A DNA stretch of 53,416 bases from Ferrithrix thermotolerans DSM 19514 (GTDB taxonomy: Bacteria > Actinomycetota > Acidimicrobiia > Acidimicrobiales > Ilumatobacteraceae): assembly GCA_945861025.1 (NCBI GenBank), contig CAMASN010000017.1, positions 1 through 53,416 on the forward strand, given 5' to 3'. Of this stretch, positions 1-8,190 are shown one piece after another. Position 1 is the first letter of the stretch, and each line of letters opens with the position of its first letter. Below the pieces are notes generated by a model. It saw only the letters and a program-made list of their open reading frames with translations. It had not been told where the DNA came from and ran no database searches. A program made the position numbers and the translations under genes.

Positions 1-1152
1 GGCTATCAACAAGAGGGCTTCGCCAAGTTCGATCGCAACATCAAAAAGGGCCGCCGGCTCAGTGCCGCTCGTGCCTATTTGTATCCGGCGCTCAACCGGT
101 CGAACCTCGATCTGTTGTGCCGGGCGATGGTGAACCGCGTGTTGTTCGACGGCAAGCGGGCCACCGGCGTCGAGTTCACCAAGGGTCGCGGCAAGCCGCA
201 GCAGGTGATGGCACGCGAGGTCATTCTCTGCGGTGGGTCCATCAACACGCCGCAACTGTTACAGCTCAGCGGCGTCGGTAACAGCGACGAACTGCAGGCG
301 CTCAACATTCCTGTGGTGCATCACCTTCCTGGTGTCGGCGAGCACTTGCAGGATCACCTCGAGGTGTACATCCAGCACTCGTGCTCGCAGCCGGTGACCC
401 AGCAGCCATCGCTGAAGATGTGGAAGCGTCCGTGGATCGGCTTTCTGTGGCTGTTCTTCCGCAGGGGCGCGGGTGCCACAAACCACTTCGAGGCGGGTGG
501 CTTCGTGCGCAGCAACGACGACGTGAAATATCCGAACCTGATGTTTCATTTCCTTCCCATCGCGATCCGTTACGACGGCTCACTGCCACCGGGTGGCGAG
601 AAGATCGAACACGGCTATCAGGTGCACATCGGCCCGATGTACAGCGACTCGCGCGGCTCGGTGAAGATCACGTCACGCGACCCGCGCGTGAAGCCAGCGC
701 TGCGGTTCAACTACCTATCTACGGCACAAGATCGCCGCGAGTGGATCGAAGCGATTCATGTGACTCGTCGCATTCTTGGCGCGCAGGCCTTCGCGGCGTT
801 CAGTCAGGGAGAAATCTCGCCAGGTGCCGAGGTGCAGACCGACGAACAGATCCTCGAGTGGGTCGCCAAAGACGCCGAGACGGCGTTGCATCCGTCGTGC
901 ACGTGTCGCATGGGCACCGACGAGATGTCGGTTGTGGACCCACTCACCATGAAGGTTCACGGAGTCGAGGGCCTTCGCGTGTGCGATGCCTCGGCGATGC
1001 CCTACGTCACCAACGGCAACATTTATGCGCCGGTGATGATGATGGCCGAGAAAGCCGCAGACCTGATCGCAGGCAACGAGCCGCTGCCAGCCGAGCGCGC
1101 TGAGTTCTATCGCCACGACACCCGCCACACCCAGGGTCGTGAACCGTCGTAA
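1..1152 (+). CDS. betA: Choline dehydrogenase-like GMC oxidoreductase, C-terminal part
   Basis: The open frame begins at base 1, so the gene is cut by the window edge and the FAD-binding N-terminus is outside. The 383 visible residues match the last two thirds of the roughly 550-residue BetA/GMC family. They contain the segment around [15 protein letters not shown], the HPSCTCRMG motif with the catalytic His, and the C-terminal [19 protein letters not shown] segment. The family oxidises choline to betaine aldehyde at the membrane, using FAD and a respiratory acceptor. It lies convergent to the folC end of the one-carbon operon. Because the same region carries betaine-type demethylation genes, a role in making glycine betaine from choline fits. 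Substrate is inferred: GMC paralogues act on many alcohols. Confidence 0.85.
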   Translation, partial: GYQQEGFAKFDRNIKKGRRLSAARAYLYPALNRSNLDLLCRAMVNRVLFDGKRATGVEFTKGRGKPQQVMAREVILCGGSINTPQLLQLSGVGNSDELQALNIPVVHHLPGVGEHLQDHLEVYIQHSCSQPVTQQPSLKMWKRPWIGFLWLFFRRGAGATNHFEAGGFVRSNDDVKYPNLMFHFLPIAIRYDGSLPPGGEKIEHGYQVHIGPMYSDSRGSVKITSRDPRVKPALRFNYLSTAQDRREWIEAIHVTRRILGAQAFAAFSQGEISPGAEVQTDEQILEWVAKDAETALHPSCTCRMGTDEMSVVDPLTMKVHGVEGLRVCDASAMPYVTNGNIYAPVMMMAEKAADLIAGNEPLPAERAEFYRHDTRHTQGREPS

Positions 1153-1156
1153 AGCC

Positions 1157-1181
1157 TCAGCGCACGCATGGCGTGCGCTGA
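1157..1181. terminator. Perfect 11-bp hairpin between convergent betA and folC
   Basis: An 11-bp perfect inverted repeat (TCAGCGCACGC / GCGTGCGCTGA) with a 3-nt loop lies 4 bp after the betA stop and 13 bp from the folC stop. Placement between converging genes suggests a shared bidirectional terminator. No T-run follows on either side, so this is not a classical intrinsic terminator. Confidence 0.5.
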
Positions 1182-1194
1182 CGCTTGCTGGGGC

Positions 1195-2508
1195 TTAGGT
1201 GTGGGCGCGATCGAGTAGCCATTCGCGGGCATCGGCCACGAGATAGATCGAACCGGTCACCACAATCTGGTCATCGGAATCGGCAGTGTCGATGGCGGCC
1301 TGCAGGGCGTCGCCGATGTTGTCGATGACGCGAACTGCGCAACCAAGCTCTGCGGCCGCAGCGGCAAGCTCGGCGGCTGGCCGAGCGCGTGCTGTTGGGG
1401 GAGTGCAGGCGATGACATTGGCGAAGCTTGATGCGTCGATGGCAGTGAGCATTGCCGATGGGTCGCGCCCAGCGAGGAGTCCGATGACCAACGTGCGTTG
1501 CCCAGCGCAAGGCATGCTGTCGCGAATTGCGGCGCCTAACGCGCGAGCGGCATCGGGGTTGTGGGCGCCGTCGATGATTACTTGTGGATGCAGCATCACG
1601 GTCTCAAGTCGAGCAGGCATGTGCACATCAGCAAGTGCCGAGTGGGCAGCTGTCGGGTCGAGCGGTCGCTGAAGAAATGCCGAGGCTGCCGCTACGGCAA
1701 GCGCACAATTCGTAGCCTGGTGCGCGCCGTGCAGCGAGAGTTCGATGCTGTCGAGAGTCTGCAGGGGGGTGCTCACAGCAACGTTGCGGCCCGTTGCTGT
1801 CGGCCTGTCTGCGACCGTGTTGATCTCGCGTCCGAGCCGCCAGATTGAGGCCGCGCCTTGCGTTTCGAATACATGCTCCAGTCGGCTGTCGATGCTGCCG
1901 AGGACGAGATGTGATCCGGGCTTGACGATGCCGGCTTTTTCGTCGGCGATTCGCTGCTGCCAGTCGCCTTCGCCGTCGGTGTGGTCGAACCCGATGTTGG
2001 TCACCACCGCAACGCTGCCGTGGCCAACATTGGTTGCGTCGAAGCGACCGAGCACGCCAACTTCGATGACGGCCACATCGACGCGCTGCTGAGCGAACCA
2101 TATGTAGGCGGCTCCGGTGAGCACCTCAAAGGGCATCAGTCGTTCGCCAAGACGTTCTTCGGCGTCGGCTGCTGCCGTGAATAGCGAAGCCAACGTGGTG
2201 TCGTCGATGTCGATGTCGTTGAGACGGAAGCGTTCGTTGTAGCGAGCGAGATGGGGGCTCGAATAGGTGCCCACGCGCAGGCCTTCGGCCATCAGCAGTC
2301 GTGTGATCATCCGCGACGTAGAGCCCTTGCCGTTGGTGCCAGTGACATGGATGATGGGCAAGCCGACCTGGGGGTTGCCGAGCAACTCGATGAACCGATG
2401 CATACGGTCGAGCGACAACTCAACGTTGCCGGTGCGACCCGAGCGAGCAGCCCATGTGCCGTAATCGATGTGTCCCTCGACGAAGGCGATGGCTGCATCG
2501 ATGTTCAC
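1195..2508 (-). CDS. folC: Dihydrofolate synthase / folylpolyglutamate synthase
   Basis: A 437-residue Mur-ligase-family protein. The ATP-binding loop VTGTNGKGSTS lies near residues 55-65, followed by the YSSPHLARYNERFRLN segment typical of FolC. The central GxWQxRIADEKAGI-like stretch and the IDGAHNPDAARAL motif are also present. It adds glutamates to dihydropteroate and/or tetrahydrofolate, making and retaining folates in the cytoplasm. The start ATG is only 36 bp after the stop of the formate dehydrogenase iron-sulfur gene on the same strand. It can therefore be the last gene of the metF-fhs-folD-fdh transcription unit, which would tie folate polyglutamylation to one-carbon oxidation. It could also be the cell's only, housekeeping folC. 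Confidence 0.93.
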   Translation of the reverse strand: MNIDAAIAFVEGHIDYGTWAARSGRTGNVELSLDRMHRFIELLGNPQVGLPIIHVTGTNGKGSTSRMITRLLMAEGLRVGTYSSPHLARYNERFRLNDIDIDDTTLASLFTAAADAEERLGERLMPFEVLTGAAYIWFAQQRVDVAVIEVGVLGRFDATNVGHGSVAVVTNIGFDHTDGEGDWQQRIADEKAGIVKPGSHLVLGSIDSRLEHVFETQGAASIWRLGREINTVADRPTATGRNVAVSTPLQTLDSIELSLHGAHQATNCALAVAAASAFLQRPLDPTAAHSALADVHMPARLETVMLHPQVIIDGAHNPDAARALGAAIRDSMPCAGQRTLVIGLLAGRDPSAMLTAIDASSFANVIACTPPTARARPAAELAAAAAELGCAVRVIDNIGDALQAAIDTADSDDQIVVTGSIYLVADAREWLLDRAHT

Positions 2509-2544
2509 GAAGTGAAACTAGCCAGTGCGGTAATGAGCGGACGA

Positions 2545-3417
2545 CTAGTTGTGCTTCAGGGTCTGCACGTGCTGGAAACCAAAGCGACCCTTGATACACA
2601 GGTTGCCGGAACCCACTGCAGATTCATGTGGCGAGGTGACCTTCACGATGGTGTTGTCTTGGGTGTGCAACGTGAGGCTGCACCCAACGCCGCAGTACGG
2701 GCAAATGGTGGTGGTTTGCTGCTGGACGCTTTCGTTCCATGTTTCGGCCACGCGCATGTCGTGCTCGGTCTTGAACATGAGGGCACCAGTGGGACACACC
2801 TCAACGCAGTTGCCGCAGTACACACAGGCCGAGTCGGGGAGTCCGACATCGAACTCGGTGCTGATGTGAGCGTTGAACCCGCGGCCAGCAACGGAAATCG
2901 CGAATGAGTTTTGCCATTGCTCACCGCACGCATCGACGCACTTGTAACACAGGATGCACCGCGAATAGTCGCGTACGTACAGGTCGTTATCGACCTTCAC
3001 GGGCTGCCTCACGGTCTTCGATTCGCCGAAGCGCATGGGGTCGGCCTGGTACTGATCGTTCCAGCCCGCAACCATTGGTGCTGCTGAGAGATCTACCGAT
3101 GAGCCGAGCAACTCGAGCACCAGCTTGCGTGAGTGGCGGGTGCGCTCGTTGTCGGTGTTGATGACCATGCCGGGTTCAACCTTGCGCGAGCACGATGGCA
3201 CAAGCACGCGGTTGCCTTCGACCTCGACCACGCAGACACGGCACGCGTTCACTGGATCGAGCGTGTCGCCGTAACACAGCGTGGGCACGTCGGTGCCGTG
3301 TGCCTTGCAGGCGTCGAGAATGGTGGCGCCTTCGCTGATCTTTACCTCTTCGCCGTCGATCTGAATACTGACGGCGCGGCGAGGCAGGCCTACTGGAGTC
3401 TCATAGATCGAGGTCAT
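2545..3417 (-). CDS. Formate dehydrogenase iron-sulfur subunit (detached N-terminal half of the alpha chain)
   Basis: 290 residues equivalent to the NuoG-like N-terminal half of NAD-dependent formate dehydrogenase alpha. Residues about 14-90 are a [2Fe-2S] ferredoxin domain (Cys48, 59, 62, 76). Two [4Fe-4S] motifs follow (Cys154/157/160/164 and Cys198/201/204/208). The chain ends with the [4Fe-4S] motif that normally opens the molybdopterin domain (Cys239, 242, 246, 274), then stops at once. The rest of the molybdopterin domain is encoded upstream by a separate gene. No cysteine occurs between residues 77 and 153, so the usual His-Cys cluster is absent. The chosen ATG has AAGGG upstream and lies 10 bp after the NuoEF-like gene; longer frames would run back into that gene. 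It should wire electrons from the Mo site to FMN/NAD. Confidence 0.88.
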   Translation of the reverse strand: MTSIYETPVGLPRRAVSIQIDGEEVKISEGATILDACKAHGTDVPTLCYGDTLDPVNACRVCVVEVEGNRVLVPSCSRKVEPGMVINTDNERTRHSRKLVLELLGSSVDLSAAPMVAGWNDQYQADPMRFGESKTVRQPVKVDNDLYVRDYSRCILCYKCVDACGEQWQNSFAISVAGRGFNAHISTEFDVGLPDSACVYCGNCVEVCPTGALMFKTEHDMRVAETWNESVQQQTTTICPYCGVGCSLTLHTQDNTIVKVTSPHESAVGSGNLCIKGRFGFQHVQTLKHN

Positions 3418-3427
3418 GATGGGCCCT

Positions 3428-5272
3428 TCATTGCAGTGCCCCGAGGCGGTCGATTGCAGATTCGATTGCGCTCCAAGCGGTTTGCCCGAGTCCGCAGATT
3501 GAGGCGTCGCGCATGGCCCGACCAACATCGCGCAAGATGGTGAGATCGGCTTCGTTTTGGGCCGCGGAGCGAGGCCCGAGGGTGATACGGATTAGCGCCT
3601 CTTCTTGGCGAACCGTGCCAACGCGACAGGGCACACATTGCCCGCACGATTCGTCACGGAAGAACGCTGCGATGCGGCGCAGGAAGGTGGGTAGGTCGAC
3701 GGTGTCGTCGAGCACCATCACAACGCCCGAACCAAGCGTGGTGTTGTGAGCGCGGGCGCCCTCAAGCGTGAGCGGGAAATCGATTTCGTCGGCGCGTACA
3801 AATGATCCGGCAGCCCCGCCGAGCAACACCGCTTTAAGCGAGCGGCCATTGGGCACGCCGCCAGCGAGATCGATGAGTTCGCGAAGCGTTGCACCAAAGG
3901 GCAGTTCGTAGACGCCTGCGTTGGCCACCGCACCGGACACGCAGAACACCTTGGTTCCACTGGAGCCTGCGGTGCCGATGGCAGCGTATGCGGGGCCGCC
4001 GTTGAGCACGATGGGCAAGACGTTGACAAGGGTCTCGACGTTGTTGACCACAGTGGGTTTGCCAAAGAGGCCAACCTCTACAGGGAACGGTGGCTTGCTG
4101 CGCGGCTCGCCTCGGTACCCCTCGATTGAGTTGAAGATGGCGGTCTCTTCGCCGCAGATGTATGCGCCTGCACCACGAACGATGGTGATGTCGAATGCAA
4201 ACCCGAGCCCCATCACGTTGGTGCCGAGGTAGCCGCGATCTCGTGCAGTGTCGATGGCGTGCCGCAGATGTTCGAGGGCACGTGGGTATTCGCCGCGCAG
4301 GTACACAAAGCCTTGTTCGCAACCTGTTGCAAATGCACAGATGGTCATCGCCTCGATGAGCGAGAAGGGATCGCCCTCGATGATGACGCGGTCTTTGAAG
4401 GTGCCGGGTTCGCTTTCGTCGGCGTTACACACGAGGTAGCGCGTGCGCACCGACTGAGCGGCGACGGCGGCCCACTTGCGGCCGGCTGGGAACGCTGCGC
4501 CGCCGCGCCCAACGAGATTCGAGTCGGTGACTTCGCGGATGACTCCGGTTGGGCCCATCGCAAACGCGGCGCGCAACGCCTCGTATCCGCCGTGGGCGCG
4601 GTAGTCGTCGAGCGACGTAGGATCGACCACGCCGACCCGCTTGAGCAGTACGAGTTCGGCTGCGCCTTGGGGCGTGGCGGCTTGCGGCACTGCTGCAACA
4701 ACTGGGGCTTCGGCGCCGAGGCCCTTTGGTCCGATGCGCAACGCAACAGCAACATCGGTGGCGATGGCTGGTGCAATCACGGCTTCGTGAGCGGGGTCGC
4801 CGGCTTCGGTAACGAGTATCGCTGGACCACGCTCGCATAGACCAAGGCACGGGCTGGGCTGCCATGCTCCGGGCACGCCGGTTTGGTTCGGGTTGCCGCA
4901 CTCGGCCTGCACTGCATCGAGTAGGGCTCCGGCGCCGAGCACCTGACACGCGAGGTCGGCACACACATGTACAACTCGGGACGGACGTTCTTCCATGCTG
5001 AACATCGCGTAGAAACTTGCTACGCCATAGGCCTCGGCCGGCGGAACATCGAGCCTGCGGCACAACTCGCCGAGACCACCAGGACTGACCCAGCCGACGC
5101 GGTCTTGTAAAGCATGTAGCGCAGCCAAGAGTTGTGGGCGCTGCTCGGCAGCGAGGTGAGCGCCTCCGCGCTCGCGTTGCCAGCCCTCGACCACGTGTGA
5201 CTCGCCGAGCACTGCATCGAGCGCTTGCACTTCGGCGAGCGTGGGCTCCTCTTTGGGGAAGCGGAGATCCAT
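3428..5272 (-). CDS. Formate dehydrogenase NAD/FMN subunit, NuoE-NuoF fusion
   Basis: 614 residues joining two modules. Residues about 35-160 are NuoE/FdsG-like with a [2Fe-2S] thioredoxin-fold cluster (Cys104, 109, 142, 146). Residues about 205-610 are NuoF/FdsB-like. The latter has the glycine-rich NADH/FMN segment GRGGAAFPAGRKW near 255-267, GEETAIFNSIEG near 374-385, and the [4Fe-4S] ligands Cys543, 546, 549 and 593. The protein passes electrons from formate to NAD+ in a soluble complex. It starts 2 bp after the selenoprotein subunit gene and ends 10 bp before the iron-sulfur subunit gene, so the three are co-transcribed. Fused E-F chains are known in NAD-linked formate dehydrogenases and hydrogenases. 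Confidence 0.92.
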   Translation of the reverse strand: MDLRFPKEEPTLAEVQALDAVLGESHVVEGWQRERGGAHLAAEQRPQLLAALHALQDRVGWVSPGGLGELCRRLDVPPAEAYGVASFYAMFSMEERPSRVVHVCADLACQVLGAGALLDAVQAECGNPNQTGVPGAWQPSPCLGLCERGPAILVTEAGDPAHEAVIAPAIATDVAVALRIGPKGLGAEAPVVAAVPQAATPQGAAELVLLKRVGVVDPTSLDDYRAHGGYEALRAAFAMGPTGVIREVTDSNLVGRGGAAFPAGRKWAAVAAQSVRTRYLVCNADESEPGTFKDRVIIEGDPFSLIEAMTICAFATGCEQGFVYLRGEYPRALEHLRHAIDTARDRGYLGTNVMGLGFAFDITIVRGAGAYICGEETAIFNSIEGYRGEPRSKPPFPVEVGLFGKPTVVNNVETLVNVLPIVLNGGPAYAAIGTAGSSGTKVFCVSGAVANAGVYELPFGATLRELIDLAGGVPNGRSLKAVLLGGAAGSFVRADEIDFPLTLEGARAHNTTLGSGVVMVLDDTVDLPTFLRRIAAFFRDESCGQCVPCRVGTVRQEEALIRITLGPRSAAQNEADLTILRDVGRAMRDASICGLGQTAWSAIESAIDRLGALQ

Positions 5273-5274
5273 AA

Positions 5275-7218
5275 CTATTCGCCAGCTACGGGCACAGGGG
5301 CGTTGAGTTTCTCGACGCGGATTGCGCTGGCCTTGAATTCGGCGGTGCCCGACTTGGGGTCGTTGGCTTCGATGGTGAGCACGTTCACATCGATCTCGTC
5401 GGGGAAATGGAAGGTCATGAACGCAAGTCCCGGACGAAGGTGGCTGTCGTAACGAACAGGTGCCTCGATATAGCCGCGACGAGATGTGATACGTACAACT
5501 TCGTGGTTGTCGATGCCGATGCGCATCGCGTCGTCGGGGTTCATGTCGAGGGTCTCGCCGTCGCGCAGCGGAGATGAAAGGGCTCCACTCTGCACGCCGG
5601 TGTTGTACGAATCGAGACGGCGGCCAGTGGTGAGGCGGATGGGGAACTCATCGGTGATGAGGTCGACTGGGCCCGCCCACGACACAGCGCTGAATGGGGC
5701 CAGGCGACCGCGATCGGCGGGGTTCTCGGCCCAGAGCCGGCCGTGCAAATACGAAGGCTCGAGCGTGTCGTTTGAGGGGCATGGCCACTGAATGCCGTCG
5801 AGTGCATCGAGTCGGGCGTAGGACATGCCCTGATGCATTGGCGACAGGCTGCGCAGCTCGTTCCAGATGGACTCAGCGGTTGGGTACTGCCATTCGGTGT
5901 GGCCCATGCGATGAGCCAACTCGATGATGATCGCCGTGTCGTCGCGTGAGCCGGCGGGCGCCTCGATCGCTTTACGTACTCGCTGTACGCGCCGTTCGCT
6001 GTTGGTGACCGTGCCTTCGGTCTCGCACCATGCTGCGGATGCGGGCAGAACCACGTCGGCGAGTTCGGCGGTTTTGGTGAGAAAGAGGTCTTGCACAACC
6101 ATGTGCTCAAGGCCCTCGAGAATGTGAATCGCATGCGCAGAGTCGGCTTCGGATTGGGCCGGGTTCTCGCCGATCACATAGAGAGCGCGCATTTCCTTGC
6201 GCTCCATTGCCTCGAACATCTGAGTGAGGTGCTTGCCGTAGTGAGGCTGAATGGTGCAGTTCCACGCGGTGCCAAACTTGTGGCGCACATCGGCGTCGAG
6301 AATGTCTTGGAAGCCAGACATCTTGTTGGGGATGGCGCCCATGTCGCCGCCGCCCTGCACGTTGTTCTGGCCACGGAGCGGTTGGATGCCTGCGCCGAAG
6401 CGGCCAACATGACCGCACAACAGGCTGAGGTTGATCAGCGACAACACGTTGTCGACACCGTTGTGGTGTTCGGTGATGCCAAGGGTCCAGCACATCTGGG
6501 CGCGGTCGGCGTGAGCGAAGGTATGCGCCAGTTCGCGGATTGCGTCGGCGGGCACGCCGGTCACGACTTCGGCGTGCTCGAGGGTCCAAGGTTCGACCGC
6601 GGCGCGGTATTCGTCGAAGCCAGTGGTTGAACCTTCTACAAAGGCGCGGTTGTAGAGACCAGCAGCGATGATCTCGCGGCCGATGGCGTGGGCAAGCGCG
6701 ATATCGGCGCCCACGTGAAGACCCAGCCAACGATCGGCCCAACGCGCCGAATCTGTGCGACGGGGGTCGACGACGAAGAGTTTGGCGCCATTGCGAACGC
6801 CGCGAAGAACGTGATGAAAGAAGATGGGGTGTGCGACTCGGGCGTTAGATCCCCAGAGCACAATCACATCGGTTTCTTCGACCTCGCGGTACGAAGATGT
6901 GCCGCCACCGACACCGAACACTGTGGCCAGACCGACCACGCTAGGAGCGTGTCAAGTTCGGTTGCAGGAGTCGATGTTGTTCGTGCCCAGTACCTGACGC
7001 GTGAACTTCTGAGCGAGGAAGTTCATTTCGTTGGTGGATTTTGAGCACGAGAAAACTCCGATGCCGTTCTCGCCGTGGGTATCTATTGCGTGGCGAAAGC
7101 CTGCCGCGGCGCGGGTGAGTGCTTCGTCCCAAGTTGCTGGGCGGAGCACGCCGTTTTCGCGAACTAAGGGTTCGGTGATGCGAACGTAATCGGGGCGTGG
7201 GGTGCGTTTTGTTGCCAT
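5275..7218 (-). CDS. fdhA: Formate dehydrogenase catalytic subunit, selenocysteine-containing (UGA read-through)
   Basis: Two frames that look like separate genes (7218-6952 and 6951-5275) are in the same phase and joined by one in-frame TGA at 6954-6952, codon 89. The joined chain has 647 residues. Around the TGA it reads NNIDSCNRT-U-HAPSVVGLATVFG, the exact place where formate dehydrogenases carry their active-site Sec or Cys before H-x-P-S-V. A SECIS-like hairpin follows. The chain lacks the N-terminal [4Fe-4S] motif, which sits on the separate gene two positions downstream. Later segments include LRGQNNVQGGGDMGA and the C-terminal MopB domain from about residue 530. It oxidises formate to CO2 at a Mo/W-bis-MGD centre. 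RBS GGAAGG overlaps the folD end. Function requires SelA/B/C/D elsewhere in the genome. Confidence 0.9.
6923..6951 (-). promoter_or_regulatory. SECIS-like element directly downstream of the fdhA UGA
   Basis: After the UGA come 12 nt, then a 6-bp stem GTGGTC/GGCCAC (one G-U pair) closing the loop GGTCT. Bacterial SECIS elements place an apical hairpin with G-U in its loop about this distance after UGA to bind SelB. As recalled, E. coli fdhF has the same GGUCU loop at the same codon offset (Gly-Leu codons seven and eight after Sec), so both protein and RNA register agree. An alternative 6-bp hairpin (CACGCT/AGCGTG) immediately after the UGA competes with only the first bases of this stem. Confidence 0.8.
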
Positions 7219-7221
7219 GTG

Positions 7222-8136
7222 TCACCTTCCTTTGTTTGTCGCTGGGGCGGGAGGAATTGCGCCGAGCATGCGCGCTGCTTCAAGAGTGTTTTCGAGCAGA
7301 CAGGCGATAGTCATCGGACCAGTGCCGCCGGGCATTGGAGTGATGGCGCCAGCAACGGCTTGAACGCTGTCGAAGTCGACATCGCCGACGATGCCTGACT
7401 CGGTGCGTGATACGCCGACATCAATAACGGTGGCGCCGGGCTTCACGTGTGCGGCCGTGATGAGTCGGGCCATGCCGGCGGCGCCAACGATGATGTCGGC
7501 GTCGCGGCAGACCTCGACGAGATCGGTAGTACGTGAATGAGCCAAGGTGACGGTGGCGTCGACGCCCTTGCGGGCGAACAACACGGCGAGTGGCAGACCC
7601 ACGAGCGACGAACGTCCGATGACGACAGCCTTCTTGCCGACTGTTGGGATTTCGTAACGCTCGAGCAGGCGCATGACGCCCTTGGGCGTGCATGGCACAT
7701 GGCCGTTACGACCGCGCATGAGGCGACCCATGCTTGCTTCGGTGAGGCCATCGACATCTTTTGCTGCGGGCACAAGATCGAGCACTGCTTCGGTGTCGAG
7801 GTGCGCTGGCAACGGCAACTGCACCAAGATTCCATGAACCGATGGATCGGCGGCGAGTGTGCGCACCGTGTCTTCAACCTCGGCTTGGGTGGCATCGATA
7901 GCGAGTCCGACATGCGTTGAAGTCATGCCAGCCTCGGCGGCTTTCTTGTGCTTCGTGCGCACGTAGATCTGGCTGGGCTTGTCGTCGCCCACGAGCACGG
8001 TGGCGAGACATACCGTTGGATAGCCGAGTCCCATGGATTCGATCTCGGCTCGTAGACGCAGCACTGTGTCGTCGCGAAGTGCGGCGCCGTTCATGATGAT
8101 GGCTCCGCCTGGAGTGCGCTCGATCTCTGTAGTCAT
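7222..8136 (-). CDS. folD: Bifunctional methylenetetrahydrofolate dehydrogenase / methenyl-THF cyclohydrolase
   Basis: 304 residues, the normal FolD length. Seen: the catalytic Tyr-x-x-x-Lys region YVRTKHKKAAEAG (Lys62), LVQLPLPAHLD, the NADP-binding VIGRSSLVGLPLA segment, and the C-terminal PMPGGTGPMTIACLLENT motif. FolD interconverts 5,10-methylene-THF and 10-formyl-THF with NADP in the cytoplasm. Placed between fhs and the formate dehydrogenase genes, it would run oxidatively here. It would take methylene-THF from MetF and from the dimethylglycine dehydrogenase to formyl-THF while making NADPH. Its stop lies 3 bp before the selenoprotein start. It may also serve purine and thymidylate synthesis. 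Confidence 0.96.
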   Translation of the reverse strand: MTTEIERTPGGAIIMNGAALRDDTVLRLRAEIESMGLGYPTVCLATVLVGDDKPSQIYVRTKHKKAAEAGMTSTHVGLAIDATQAEVEDTVRTLAADPSVHGILVQLPLPAHLDTEAVLDLVPAAKDVDGLTEASMGRLMRGRNGHVPCTPKGVMRLLERYEIPTVGKKAVVIGRSSLVGLPLAVLFARKGVDATVTLAHSRTTDLVEVCRDADIIVGAAGMARLITAAHVKPGATVIDVGVSRTESGIVGDVDFDSVQAVAGAITPMPGGTGPMTIACLLENTLEAARMLGAIPPAPATNKGR

Positions 8137-8190
8137 GAAAAACTCTCAAACTGGTAACGGTGGTATTTGAACTCTGTTTGATCCTACGAG

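Noticed and set aside
381-1103. Long open frame within betA on the same strand
   Set aside because: Arg/Ala-rich shadow of the betA coding frame with no family-like motifs; typical for this base composition.
2251-2907. Plus-strand open frame spanning the folC/fdh junction
   Set aside because: It overlaps two well-supported genes on the other strand and its translation has no recognisable motifs.
5275-7218. Reading the TGA at 6954-6952 as a nonsense mutation or the two frames as separate genes
   Set aside because: The stop lies exactly at the Sec/Cys catalytic position, the frame continues with conserved residues on both sides, the gene is otherwise intact, and a SECIS-like hairpin follows.
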